Positions 18,607 through 29,869 of a stretch of DNA of 64,000 bases are shown here, piece after piece. This DNA comes from Chrysomallon squamiferum (lineage: Eukaryota; Mollusca; Gastropoda; Neomphalida; Peltospiridae): contig CM022674.1 in NCBI GenBank assembly GCA_012295275.1, positions 17,146,237-17,210,236 of the forward strand. Direction: 5' to 3'. Made by a program: the position numbers and the translations under genes. The notes under the pieces were generated by a model. That model saw nothing but the letters and a program-made list of their open reading frames with translations, had not been told where the DNA came from and did no database searches. Position 1 is the first letter of the stretch. Each line of letters starts with the position of its first letter.

Positions 18607-18631
18607 AACCACGACACCATCCGATCTCGGA
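18607..18631 (-). repeat. 5' part of the tRNA-like element with A box
   Basis: On the minus strand it reads TCCGAGATCGGATGGTGTCG, then TGGTTAG. It fits a tRNA 5' end with an A-box-like TGGTGTCGTGG. The LINE entered shortly after the A box. The same 5' end recurs in inverted orientation just before gap 1 (19045-19065). Confidence 0.55.
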
Positions 18632-18738
18632 CGACCACCATACGAAAAGAACTTCTAGTCAATCGTGCGATCGATGTTGTGCAATCGATTTGGAGTTACC
18701 TCCCAATATGGCGATTATCTGTAGAAGCTGCCATTTTC
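18611..18738 (+). repeat. Inverted repeat, left arm
   Basis: About 128 bp that match the reverse complement of 18938-19065 at roughly 85-90% by eye. The arm's outer end is the 5' part of the tRNA-like element; the inner end is GAAGCTGCCATTTTC. Confidence 0.85.
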
Positions 18739-18937
18739 GAAATTTGCATAATATCCTGCAATACTATAAGAATTATATAACTTGCGGGAATAATGACATC
18801 ATGTTTATTTTTAGAAACTATGTAATGCAATTCTTTTAATTTTATATAAATGTTTATTTTATTAAATATTTTATTTTATATGCTAAATATTAACGAATGT
18901 GTGGATTTATATTTAAAATAGTTAGATAAAATAAAAT
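18739..18937. other. AT-rich spacer of the inverted repeat
   Basis: About 200 bp of AT-rich sequence between the arms, with no open frame of note and no transposase. The arms and spacer together would form a foldback or MITE-like element. Confidence 0.6.
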
Positions 18938-19065
18938 GAAAATGACGGCTTCTGCAGATAATCGCCATGTTGGGAGATAACCCAAAACCGACTGCGCAAC
19001 ATCGATCGCAGGATTGACTAGAAGTTATTTTCGTATGTTGCTCGTCCGAGATCGGATGGTGTCGT
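18938..19065 (-). repeat. Inverted repeat, right arm, ends at gap 1
   Basis: Reverse-complement partner of 18611-18738, truncated by the N run. The last bases before the gap (TCGGATGGTGTCGT) are the A-box region of a second, divergently oriented tRNA-like element. Confidence 0.85.
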
Positions 19066-19265
19066 NNNNNNNNNNNNNNNNNNNNNNNNNNNNNNNNNNN
19101 NNNNNNNNNNNNNNNNNNNNNNNNNNNNNNNNNNNNNNNNNNNNNNNNNNNNNNNNNNNNNNNNNNNNNNNNNNNNNNNNNNNNNNNNNNNNNNNNNNNN
19201 NNNNNNNNNNNNNNNNNNNNNNNNNNNNNNNNNNNNNNNNNNNNNNNNNNNNNNNNNNNNNNNNN
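19066..19265. other. Assembly gap 1 (200 N)
   Basis: Exactly 200 N, the same size as the two other gaps, so a fixed-size scaffold join rather than a measured distance. Confidence 0.99.
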
Positions 19266-19555
19266 AAAGCCACAATATTCTTAAAACAAATGTTTTCTGT
19301 CACACGCAAGATTTATATTACCAAAGATGTTTATAATTACGTGTGGTAATTTTGAGTGTACTGGAAATAAGATTATTTTGCTGTCATTTGTTGCAATGTT
19401 CATTGAAAGAAATCAGTGTAATCAGTGAATGGAGTTACATTGAAAATGTTCTTTAGAAAATTACATCATGTGAATCCACATTTTGTGTACAGGGTCTGTG
19501 TGTGTGTATATGTGTGTATGTGTGTGCATGTATATGCTTTGATGTGCCTATCTAT

Positions 19556-19610
<55 letters not shown>

Positions 19611-20755
19611 TAGACATCAAAGCATGCACACACACATGTATGTACGTGTGTGTGATTGTGTGTGTGTATGTGTGTATATGTATCCTTTAGTGCCTATATA
19701 TATATATATATGTTTGCATGTATACATTTCTGCCAATACTTGTGCGTATGTGCGTGTGTTTGCCTTCACACATATCTTTTATCCATGATTCCAGATACCT
19801 ATCAATATAATATATTCCAAAAAACCACCAAAATTATATATATATAATTTATTTTTGAAGAATAACTTTACATCTGTTATTAAACCTTTTTTCTGAATAT
19901 GTTAACAGAACTCTTTCTTTATATTTACAATATGTATACAAAATCCCACTTAAATTATTTTATTGACTTGTATTGTGTTCATCTTTTCTGTATATGCTCA
20001 TAAACACACACTCATACAAGTATACGGACTACAAACATACACACATACATACATACATACATACACGCATACATGCACTTACATACTGCTGTGACTAAAA
20101 TGTTCTGAAATGAAGAAAGTTGTAATACATTTTTATTTGTCTTTTTTTTCAGTTAACATTTGATCATTCGTAATTTGTTATATTTTACATTTGAATATTC
20201 AGAAAAAACAAACAAATACGTAATAAATATTTTGCTTTTCCCCATTCCTAATACATTGTCACAAAAGTTACTTTAATTTGCATATTCATAATATTTTAGT
20301 ATAAGAATTGCTTTTATTTCCCTATTCACGACAGATTACTGTTACAATATTTTTACATTAGCAGACTCATAACACATTATTAAACCACTAAAGGGAAAAA
20401 ACTGAACTGTGATAAAACTAGATGAAATTCAGGCTTTGTGTTTAGCTATAAAACAGTCATTGTGAGTGTTTAGCTTATTCCTAATTTGTTATGATAATTA
20501 TTATTTTACATTTTCGTACTGAAAATAATTACGATTTAACAATTATTTTACATACATGTATTTTAAATTAAATGTAATTTGTTATTATTAATATCATTTT
20601 TCATTTTCATATAGGTAATAATTATTCTACATTTTAAATTAAATTTGTTATTATAATTAGTATTTCATATTTGCTTATTAATAATCATTATGTTTAATGA
20701 TTATTAATTTTAATTTAAATGTTTGCAATTAATTATCAGTGAAATTAACTTCTAA
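19266..20755. other. Repeat-rich sequence, no gene
   Basis: Contains (TG)n and (TA)n/(GATA)n tracts at 19497-19710 and (CATA)n near 20040-20075. The short ORFs consist of Cys-Val and Tyr-Ile repeats. Confidence 0.7.
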
Positions 20756-20756
20756 A

Positions 20757-20900
20757 TTTACTCGAATAGGGTGCCCAGTACAGGCATGATTGAACATTGA
20801 GAATGAAAACTCATTCCAGACTGTTTGCTCATTATCCTTTTAATAATTTGTAAAATATATTCGATTTGTTTGTTAACCATTTTAAAAAAAATAAATCTGT
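20757..20900 (+). repeat. Dispersed repeat A, copy 1
   Basis: GTGCCCAGTACAGGCATGAT followed by TTGAACATTGAGAATGAAAA and a conserved TCATTATCCTTTTAATAATT block. It recurs at 21601-21720 and, more diverged, at 28550-28640. Confidence 0.8.
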
Positions 20901-21070
20901 TTTGAATCAATTGTTACTTACTTGTCTTTATTAATAACCAATGGAAAGAAAGTGAAACTAGTGTAAAATAAAAATATTTATTCACAATAGTTGTGAATTT
21001 ATTTCAAACACAGAGTGAATATATAACTTTGTCTGTGAATTCAGTGCAAAAAATACGACAGCTATATATA

Positions 21071-21071
<1 letters not shown>

Positions 21072-21135
<64 letters not shown>
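21072..21135. repeat. (TA)n microsatellite
   Basis: A TA run flanked by (TG)n. The Tyr-Ile ORFs on both strands are artefacts. Confidence 0.95.
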
Positions 21136-21144
<9 letters not shown>

Positions 21145-21198
21145 AGTGTCTACATATATATATCTATGCAATATACACACAGACACACACATTTACTA

Positions 21199-21604
21199 TA
21201 ATAACACATTTACTTTTCTTCCTACTACTGTGCCCGTTTCTTTATTCCACGTAAAAGTGTTTCAGTAGATAACACGCAATTTTTTTTCTTATGCCTTCTT
21301 AATTTAATTAGAAAAACCCTTACATATGATAGAGTTAAAAGTAAATTTAAAATATTTATTTCATATTTTACTTTTGAGGTACAGCAGTATTATAATTTTA
21401 TTCAACATTGTTGATAATCGACCCAATATCTTTCTGACTTTAACCTGAAATCATATTTCAGAAAAATGACACACTCAGAAAACTGACTGTCATTTCAACC
21501 AACTCTCAGTGATAATGCATTCAGCTGAACCATTGGCCTAGAACAAACTGCTTTTATAAGAAAGTACATAAAGAAGATGACACTTGAGAGATGGACGTGT
21601 TAGT
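21199..21604 (+). repeat. Dispersed repeat B, copy 1 (about 400 bp)
   Basis: Starts ATAATAACACATTTACTTTT and ends near GAGAGATGGACGTGTTAGT. Related copies lie at 32143-32570, 34597-34975 and, 5'-shortened, 35195-35520. It looks like an old dispersed element of unknown class. No coding capacity was seen. Confidence 0.8.
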
Positions 21605-21720
21605 ACAGGCATGACTGAATACTGAGAATGAAAAATCAGTCCAAACTGTTCGCTCATTATCCTTTTAATAATCTGTAAAATATCTTCGATTTGTTTGTTA
21701 ACCATTTTTAAAATAAATCT
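21601..21720 (+). repeat. Dispersed repeat A, copy 2
   Basis: GTACAGGCATGACTGAATACTG through TTTGTTAACCATTTTTAAAA matches 20773-20890 closely. It directly abuts the end of repeat B here. Confidence 0.8.
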
Positions 21721-22335
21721 GTTGTAAATCAGTTAATAATCATGATTTTTGTGAATAAAAAATCTTTTTAACTTTTGAATCAAGTTTTTGTTTTTTATTA
21801 TTGACTAAGTGAGTGAATGTGAAACTAATGTAAAATAAAAATATAAATATATACTTATATATACGTGGATGTGTGTGTGTGTGTTATTTACATAAAGAGA
21901 AATGTATACTTGGATATGCAGGCATATATGTGTGTGTGTGTGCTTATATATATACACATACAAACATATATATATATATATATACACACACACAAACATA
22001 TATATATACATAGATCACCTAAAGATTTATTCTCCTATCTCTACGCATTTCATGGTTCACTTAATTTCTCAACAACATAAACCAACACTTTTTTTTATTT
22101 GACTTACAGTGTAACTGTGTCACAGTTATACAGGCATAACGTAGTCTTTCGTTTATTGGCTGGCCCAGTACACGGGTATTCATCCCGAATATGAAAATAC
22201 TTCCTGGCAAATCAACTTTAATATTTAACTACATAACATTTAACCTGCTACTGATTTCCAATGTTCATGGTTCTTTACTGCCTGGATTACTTTCGTTATA
22301 CTTTTGTTATCAAGGCGTTAACGTATTACGTGTAA
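21720..22335. other. Upstream region of the second receptor
   Basis: Contains (TG)n/(TA)n tracts at 21860-22010 and then about 300 bp of more complex sequence before the signal-peptide exon. A promoter must lie here or further upstream, but no motif could be assigned. Confidence 0.4.
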
Positions 22336-22378
22336 ATGATATTTTTATTGTGTGTAATGTTAACTGATGTTTTGCATG
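22336..22378 (+). CDS. Signal-peptide exon of receptor 2
   Basis: ATG at 22336 opens a 14-codon hydrophobic leader ending CATG/GTGAGT, phase 1. The start is chosen because it is the only ATG giving a leader in frame with the phase-1 chain of exons. Confidence 0.7.
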
Positions 22379-23108
22379 GTGAGTATTTATGTTATTTATA
22401 GTATATATGAGTTTACGTTAAATATGCTTTGTTTCTACTATCTCTGTCTAAACATGAATAAATATACGTCGTTTACACTGTACTTGGATATACGTAAAAA
22501 TAACTGTGTTAATTTTTCCCTTAGGTTAATAGAAATATAAATGTTTATTTTTTCCAAAAGGTTAGCATAAATACAACTTTGTTTACTTTTCCATAGATAC
22601 ACTTAAATTTATCTTTGTTAATCGTTCCAATAGCTTCACATAGAATAGAACTTGTTAATTTTTTCAGTAATTATCTTTAGTGTATTACTTCTAACATATC
22701 ATCGATAAGCATCTGGAAAGCTGGTATCTTCAATAGTTTTAATGTTTATAAAAAAGAGATCAATATTTGTTATTTGTTTCCCATCCTAGCTAACAGTGCT
22801 TGTCCCAGTACCTCAAATACTGCAGGTATGTAATAAACTCTTTCAGTATTTTTATATTTTGTTTAGGCAACTGGATAATGAGGAAAATTTAATGCATAAG
22901 TGAATTATTCTGTATTAACTGAGTTGCGTATGTGAAAAGATAAAACCATTTTTATGTTGTCACGTTCTCGTTTTTCTGAATGTTATATATTGATGATCAT
23001 GATATATTTTTACTATGATGATATATTTTTAAATTTTGATAACATAAGTTTGTGAGTTTCTTTGTGCGTTTTTTAGTTTTTGATGATGTGCTATTGCTGT
23101 TTTTGGTG

Positions 23109-23173
<65 letters not shown>

Positions 23174-25266
23174 GTTGTTGTTTCAGTGATACATATGTGT
23201 GAAGATGAAGTTATCAGTGATGTTCAACATTTCTTTCTTGATGTGTTTGTATCAGTAAACACGAGTATCACTTGTAACTGTTCTCTTCACTCAGCACAAG
23301 CAACTCAGATTGGTTTTGTCATCGTTCAGGATTCTGAAGAAAACTGTAAATCTACTTTAACTATAGAAGAGCCAACAATTTCTGTATCATTTTTATGTAG
23401 AAGCAGTGGAAGTAAAACAACATACAAACATGTTATTGATAGTAAAGGATATCTGTTACGTCTCAACGCAGAATTTGCTCCAGTGAGATCAACTTTCTGC
23501 ATCAATTTCTGGAACACTGGTTCATGTAGAAAATTTATTTTAACTAAACAATTATGAATGTGGAACATCCATTAATTAGAATATTTATTATTTTAAACTA
23601 TTTCTGGTCCTAAAGGCTATGATTCAAAGATGTGATGAATGAAATAATTACAATAATGATGATATGTGTAAAAAACAAAACAAAAACAAGATTTTTTATG
23701 ATGTGCTAAAGATGTTGATGACATTAATAATACGACAGATACGACGATGATGGAGATGATGATGATGATGATAATGATGATAATAATAATAATATAACAA
23801 TAACAACGTCAATAACAATAATAACCTATTTATGTTACAAACATGTTTACTATTAAAGCAGGCAGTTTAAGTGTCCAGTGCTTTTCGCCACACAACCGTC
23901 TAACCACGACAACCACACGCACATCAACAGCCAGAACCCCGGAACGACGTCACCAATATATCCAGACATCACCGACAACAACAGTAAAGGAAAAACAGCA
24001 TCTACTTCATCATTTGCTGCAGAATTACATGCAGAAGATAAATCGTTTCCAGGTATTATAAAATTCAGATTTTTCGGAATGTGTGAGTTGTCAAGGAATC
24101 CACCAATCAGTGTTCGTTTCGACATATCACTGAAGATTTTAATAACTGTTGTTATTAGCTATACCAAATTTAAGACCCTACAAATCGTAACAGGGGATAA
24201 GCAGACCCTATTCGTAATATCAGGGTTTAAGCAGGACACATTCAAATATTCATGGTTTCTTATATCGTAAGATTCATTTGACAGCAGGATCTTTTGTGCT
24301 AAGCTTAACTGATCACCGATAAGCATGGCAAGTTTTGAGCAATCTTCACCAAGGTTTTTACTCTGGAATTCAGAAAAGCCCTTCTGGGCTATATGTAATA
24401 CTATACACTTAATTCGTATATTCTATATTTCTTTATTTTCTGCTGGTTCTGTCATATGTGTTTAACCAATCCTTTCGTTTTAATCGAAAAAGTTAAGACA
24501 GCATGACGTATTCAAATCGTGAGCAGGGTAAATCTTTTTGTTTTGAGCACACAAATTAAAAGGGGAGGGTCAATTCGTAAATCAATTCGTAATTCGTTGC
24601 AGCCGTTGTTGGAGGTGTTGTCGGTGTAGGACTGTTTGCTGCTGTTGTGACCGCTGTCATTATTTACCACAGGTAAAATAGTGACTAATTCGCCTTAAAC
24701 TCATTATGTTGTTTTATATACGCACACACACTCTCATCGAAAACAGACACGCAAACACGTGCATAGACACATACCTGTACGTTTGGTTTAATTAATATGA
24801 GCTTTCTTTTATTTGTTGTTTCATAATAATGACAATAATGATGGAGAAGATGATGGTGATGATGATAATAATTTATAATGATAGAAATAACAATAACAAC
24901 AATGACTATAATACTACTACTACTACTACTACTACTAATAATAATAATTATTATTATTTGTAATGATGATATTAATGGTAGTAATAATAATAATGTATAA
25001 TGATTTTGATTATGATGATGATGATATGATAATAATAATAATATTAATAATGATGATGATGATACAAAATAACGATGATAACACTGGTAATAATAGAAGT
25101 AGTAGTAGTAGTAGTAGTAGTGGTGGTAATAATAATAATAATAATAATAATGAGAAGAAGAAGAAGAAGAAGAAGCAGAATTACAATGATAATAGTAATA
25201 ATAATAGTGATAACAGCGATACTAATATTGATGATGATAATAATGATACTACCACCACTACTACTG

Positions 25267-25305
<39 letters not shown>

Positions 25306-25698
25306 ATAATAATAATAATAAACATTTTCTGCAGAAGAAAGTCAACAAACTGTAAACAGACTTCAAACAACGTCGACGGTAACGTCACCAATGATGTAAG
25401 TTACTACAACACTGCTAACAACATCAGCGTTAACAATACTCATATCGGAAATGATGATGCGACTCCTAGTCCAGTCAACATCAGTGGTAACGACTACGAA
25501 CAACTACAACTGAGTCCTGCACAGTATATTAACACAGCAGTCGACGATGACCATGTTTATCTTCATGTCTCCAACACTGATGCTGAAAGTAGCAATTACG
25601 AGCGAATACGTCAGAATGAATCGCAGTATGCTAATACGCCATCTAGTGGTGACGGAAGTCACGTGTATCTTGGAATAAGTAAGTCAAGAGACCAGTGA
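22336..25698 (+). CDS. Single-pass receptor with tyrosine-motif tail (six exons)
   Basis: Exons 22336-22378, 22790-22825, 23187-23519, 23879-24052, 24603-24672 and 25335-25698 join in frame to 1020 nt (339 codons plus stop). The first exon gives a signal peptide, MIFLLCVMLTDVLHG. The third encodes a Cys-rich beta-type ectodomain, the fourth a Ser/Thr/Asn-rich stalk, the fifth a transmembrane helix (VVGVGLFAAVVTAVIIY), and the last a cytoplasmic tail. The tail carries NDYEQL, DHVYLHV, SNYERI (fits the ITIM pattern S-x-Y-x-x-I) and SHVYLGI. Junctions are phase 1 except the last, phase 2. The weakest call is the donor at 23519 (ACTG/GTTCAT). Reading through it would end at TGA 23555-23557 and give a secreted form. 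The ligand and signalling partner are unknown. Confidence 0.75.
22790..22825 (+). CDS. Small linker exon of receptor 2
   Basis: 36 nt, phase 1-1, after CCCATCCTAG, with donor GCAG/GTATGT. Encodes ANSACPSTSNTA, probably the mature N-terminus. Confidence 0.6.
23101..23173. repeat. (ATT)n microsatellite in receptor 2 intron
   Basis: About 22 trinucleotide copies ending 13 bases before the acceptor TTGTTTCAG of the ectodomain exon. Confidence 0.95.
23187..23519 (+). CDS. Ectodomain exon of receptor 2
   Basis: 333 nt, phase 1-1, open throughout. Hydrophobic-alternating strands and Cys pairs (VNTSITCNCS, ENCKSTL, FLCRSSG, STFCINFW) suggest a disulphide-bonded beta fold. It is Ig-like or CUB-like by appearance; I do not recognise the family with certainty. 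Confidence 0.7.
23530..23878. other. Receptor 2 intron with GAT and AAT repeats
   Basis: (GAT)n and (AAT)n tracts at 23745-23820. Nothing else is recognised. Confidence 0.6.
23879..24052 (+). CDS. Stalk exon of receptor 2
   Basis: 174 nt, phase 1-1, donor CCAG/GTATTA. Encodes a Ser/Thr/Asn/Pro-rich segment (TQPSNHDNHTHINSQNPGTT ...), typical of an O-glycosylated stalk. Confidence 0.65.
24053..24602. other. Receptor 2 intron
   Basis: AT-rich sequence with a short internal repeat (AGGGGATAAGCAGACC/CAGGGTTTAAGCAGGAC, 24190-24240). No gene is seen. Confidence 0.5.
24603..24672 (+). CDS. Transmembrane exon of receptor 2
   Basis: 70 nt from TCGTTGCAG to CACAG/GTAAAA, phase 1 in and phase 2 out. 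Encodes one glycine/valine-rich helix, and the next exon begins RRKS, a stop-transfer signal. Confidence 0.75.
24820..25330. repeat. Cluster of trinucleotide microsatellites
   Basis: (ACT)n, (AAT)n, (GAT)n, (AGT)n, (AAG)n and (TAC)n tracts fill the last intron of receptor 2. They create several long spurious frames on both strands. Confidence 0.9.
25335..25698 (+). CDS. Cytoplasmic tail exon of receptor 2
   Basis: 121 codons to a TGA at 25696-25698. Tyrosine motifs: NDYEQL (Y codon 25495-25497), DHVYLHV (HVYLHV at 25552-25569), SNYERI (25591-25608) and SHVYLGI (25657-25677), plus AQYINT and SQYANT. The spacing suggests repeated (YxxL/I/V, HVYL) modules. SH2-domain docking is inferred. Confidence 0.8.
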
Positions 25699-28540
25699 AA
25701 AATTATGATTGCACCGCGTGCAGTATTGAGAACATTTAAACAAAACATAGTTATAATAATAACGATAATTATAACATAATCCGCAAGATTACTCTTTCAA
25801 TGACAATATGAAAATTTCAGTAACGTTTACACAAAAGTGATTTTTGTTGTAGAAAATATATGTTGAAATGTTATTGTATTTGGTCTAAATGTACAATACT
25901 GTGGTATATATTTATTTCTCTGAAAAGTTAAAAATTTCCACTTAACAATACAGAGAAACTCATCACCAATATCAAAATTGCATAAGTGACATTTTCTGTG
26001 TTTCAATATTGAGCCAAATACCAGTTTATATAGGAAGCTTGACATTACTAACTTTAAATAAAGTTCTAACATTTTTAATTGGCGCAAAACATTTACTGGA
26101 ACACACGAATATATACTTCATAAACACATTCATCTAATATTAGAAGCATAATATAAGCTATTACAGAAGCATTCATACTATGGTTATAAGATAACAACAT
26201 TTATAATATACGAGACAGTTTATACTCTTTACAGTTAGCAATGTTTGCCCAAATTGTAAACATTTTTACTGTAACATTTATAGACAATGGATATCTGCAT
26301 AATTCACCATAAACCGTATATCTTGGTGTTGATTTGTTAACACATACTATATATTAGATAAACGTGAGATGATATCTTTCAGTTATATTGCAATATTGAA
26401 AACTCCTGATTTCTGCATATAACAATATTGGGTTTACAATTTTGTCAAACTAATCTAACTAACAGTCGATTGATAACCTCAGCAACAATTTCTATTTCCA
26501 TATGTTTATATATAAATCTGTTTCTAATTTTCCTGTGGAAAGAAAATCATAATTTTTGACATGGCAGCATTAACTTTTAATTTCCACGTTATACAATTCA
26601 TTTCAGTCGTAGAGTAACCCTGTCTAAAACGAGACTTACTTTTTTCCCCAGTAATTCAACATGTATAAAATATCACATGTAGAAAAGATATTGATAATAA
26701 TGACAACGATAATAATGATAATAATAATAATAGCAGTAAAAACAACAGAAATGACAACAATAATAACATACTACTACTACTACTACTAATAGCACTGTAA
26801 ATATGAAAACAGTTAGTAGTACAGTTCTGTTAAAGAGATCACAATAAATTACTTAATGATGATAATTTGTGTTAAAGAGATTGTATTGAACATTCAAGAA
26901 ATCGTTTCTACATACGCTACACATATATTTAAATCTATCTATGTACCAATCCTTCAGTAATACATACATACGTTAATAACCGACATACATACAGATTTGC
27001 ATGCATACATAAATACATGAGGAGCTACAGACACTTACGTATATTTGTTTATATCTACTTAATACGTCAACTGTATATATTCACACACATACATACACAC
27101 ATACATACATACATACATACATACAGGCATACATATATAATAAATCTCAATGCTCTGTTTGAAAACATTAATAGTAAAATCGGTGTGTTCGAGTCTGTGA
27201 ATGTGGGGTGGATAGATCGATGGATACATTGGAGGATGGATAGAGAGATTATTGAAATACTTGAAAAGAAAGAATTGTGTATTTTTATATATTTTTTAGA
27301 CATCCCACATAACACACATACATGTGTATAGGTTCATACATACATATGTACATACATACCTACGTACACACACACACACACACACAGATATATATATTTA
27401 CACATGCACACACATGCATACATACATAGATACATACATATATGCATATGCATACATAATAACTAGATGAATACATACACATATGCACTATCAACTATAT
27501 CGAAATGTCATAACAACCTTTACATCGTTGACATAATCCAAATAGGTAACTGTATACCTCGGTTAATTGTGTAATTGCAGAAAGTATCCGTGAATCATAA
27601 AAATGAATTATTTAGTAGTCAATATTACGTAAATAATTCATTGGTTTTCAGATTTGAAGTTAATGCACTACACATATAGTAAAACGATATTTTAGTGAAT
27701 AAAGTACGCAAAACCTGAGAAATAAACCTGATTAATAATTAAAATTTAATCACTTTACAGATGTAACTTGAATAGTACAGCATATAAAACAAAACAAAAG
27801 AAAAAAAAATAGAAAACAGAAAATAAAGAATAGGAAATAAATAATTTACTTGGTTTCATATTTTAGCTTAATGCTCTGTATACATCGGAGACAGAATCAC
27901 ATGGTATGATATATCCTTATTCGTTTGTAATTTTCTCTCTTTAAATGTGTGTATTTATATACCTATCCCGTTATTTATTTACTATTACTATGTATATTCA
28001 TTGCAAGCAGGCTTTGTTTTTTTAATATATTTTTTATTCCTTTAATACCAGATTGGCGATGACATTTTACATATTTTCACTATTGATTATGTTATAATGT
28101 CTTTTAGTATCCCGACTACAATAGCTTTTATTATTTTTATTACTTTCATTATTATTATTATTATTATTATTATTGCTGTCCTAATAAATTATTACTATCA
28201 TTACTACTACTAGTAATAATAATTGTAATACTTGTATTTTACGTTTTCGTCTTTATAATAATTATGATGTAACAATTATTCTATTTATGTGCATTTTAAA
28301 TTAAAGGTAATTTGTTATTATTAATACCATTTTACATTACGATATTGATAACAATTACTGTTTTACATTTTCGTATTGATAATAATTATGATGTAATAAT
28401 TATTCTACATTTTAAATCCAATGAAATTTGTTATTATAATTAGTATTTCATATTTGGTTATTAATACTAATTATCTTTAAGGATTATTAATTTTCAGTTA
28501 AATGTTTGTGATTAGTTATGAGCGAAATTAGCTTCTACAT
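25699..28540. other. Intergenic, no gene recognised
   Basis: AT-rich sequence with (ATAC)n tracts at 27082-27135 and 27320-27440, and short AAT tracts near 26695-26730. No exon passed inspection. Confidence 0.65.
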
Positions 28541-28549
28541 TTACTGGTA

Positions 28550-28640
28550 GAGTGTGCCCAGCACAGGCGTTATTGATCATTGAGGATGAACACTCATTAC
28601 AAACTGTTTTTTCATTATCTTTTTAATAATTTGTAACCTA
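28550..28640 (+). repeat. Dispersed repeat A, copy 3 (diverged)
   Basis: GTGCCCAGCACAGGCGTTATTG followed by ATTGAGGATGAACACTCATT corresponds to 20771-20850. Confidence 0.65.
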
Positions 28641-29860
28641 ACATTAACACTAACCCTAATTCAAACTCTATTCCTAACACTAAACCTAATCCTAACGAAG
28701 AGGTTAAACAATTCTAATGCTAACATTAGTACAAACCCTGATAATAACACGTTTACCGATTATGATCAGACTCATAATAAACTTTAAATAATATTCGCAC
28801 TAACTGTAACCCTAACCCTAACCCTAGTTCAACTTATAAACCTAATCCTACCCAAGTCCCCAACACTAATTGTTACCCTAATGCTACTTCCAGTGTGACC
28901 CTCACATCTTTTACACATTATCATAACACTCATAATAAGATTCAAATAACCCTAACCCTAGGCCTGAGTCTATCCCTAACTTTAAACCTAACCCTATCGA
29001 AGTCATTACACTTAAATATAATGCTAACACTAGTACTAACCGTGATAATAAAACTGTATCATAAGATTCCTAAATAAAATTTAAATAATACTCACCCTAA
29101 CCCTAGCCCTAACTCTAATTATTTTCCACATTGCCATAACACTCATAATAAAATTTAAATAATCCTATCTGTAATCCTAACCCTAACCCTAACCCTGATC
29201 CTAACCCTAACCCAGCCTCTAGTCCTAACTCTAAACCTAACCCCTTTGAAGTCGTTAAACTTATTTCTAATGCTAACTCTAGTACTAATCCTGATAATAA
29301 AAATGTTTTTGCAGATTATCATAAGACTCATAATAAAATTTAAATAACACTCACTCTAACCCTAACTCTAACCCTAACCCTAACTCTAACCCTAACTCTA
29401 ACCCTAACCCTAACCCTAACCCTAGCTCAACTTCTAAACCTAATCCTACCCAAGCCCCCAACATTAATTATTGCCCTATCGCTACTTCCAATCGTGACCC
29501 TCAAATTCTTTTGTATACTATCTTAACACTCATAATAAAATTTAAAAACCTAACTCTAACCCTCACTCTAACGCTGACCCTAACATAACCCAGATTCTAT
29601 CGTTAACTCTAAACCTAACGCTAACGAAGTCGTTAAACTTAAGTCTAATTCTGACACTAGTATTAATCCTGATAGAAAAACTGTTTTGCAGATTATCATA
29701 AGATTCATAATAAACTTTAAATAACATTCAGCCTAACCCTAACCCTAACCCTAGCTCAACTTCTAAACGTCAACCTCAAATTATTTTGGACATTACCATA
29801 ACACTCAGAATACAATTTAAATAACCCTAATTCTAACCCTAACCTTAACCATTAATATAA
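28625..29860 (-). repeat. TTAGGG-bearing satellite array, C-rich on +
   Basis: Blocks of CCCTAA (up to about seven tandem copies near 29345-29430) alternate with a longer unit containing CATAACACTCATAATAAAAT, TTCCAATCGTGACCCTCA and CTAACGAAGTCGTTAAAC. The same long unit occurs in reverse complement at 61291-62765. This is interstitial telomere-like satellite, not a chromosome end, because unique sequence and genes lie on both sides. Confidence 0.9.
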
Positions 29861-29869
29861 ATTATTAAT

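Noticed and set aside
19014..19349. Frames crossing N runs (also 43424-43842 and 60990-61337)
   Set aside because: They exist only because N is translated as X.
24963..25391. Long Asp/Asn/Thr and poly-Val frames
   Set aside because: Trinucleotide microsatellites inside the receptor 2 intron.
28625..29860. True telomere
   Set aside because: CCCTAA blocks are short and interspersed with a longer satellite unit, and genes or unique sequence lie on both sides.
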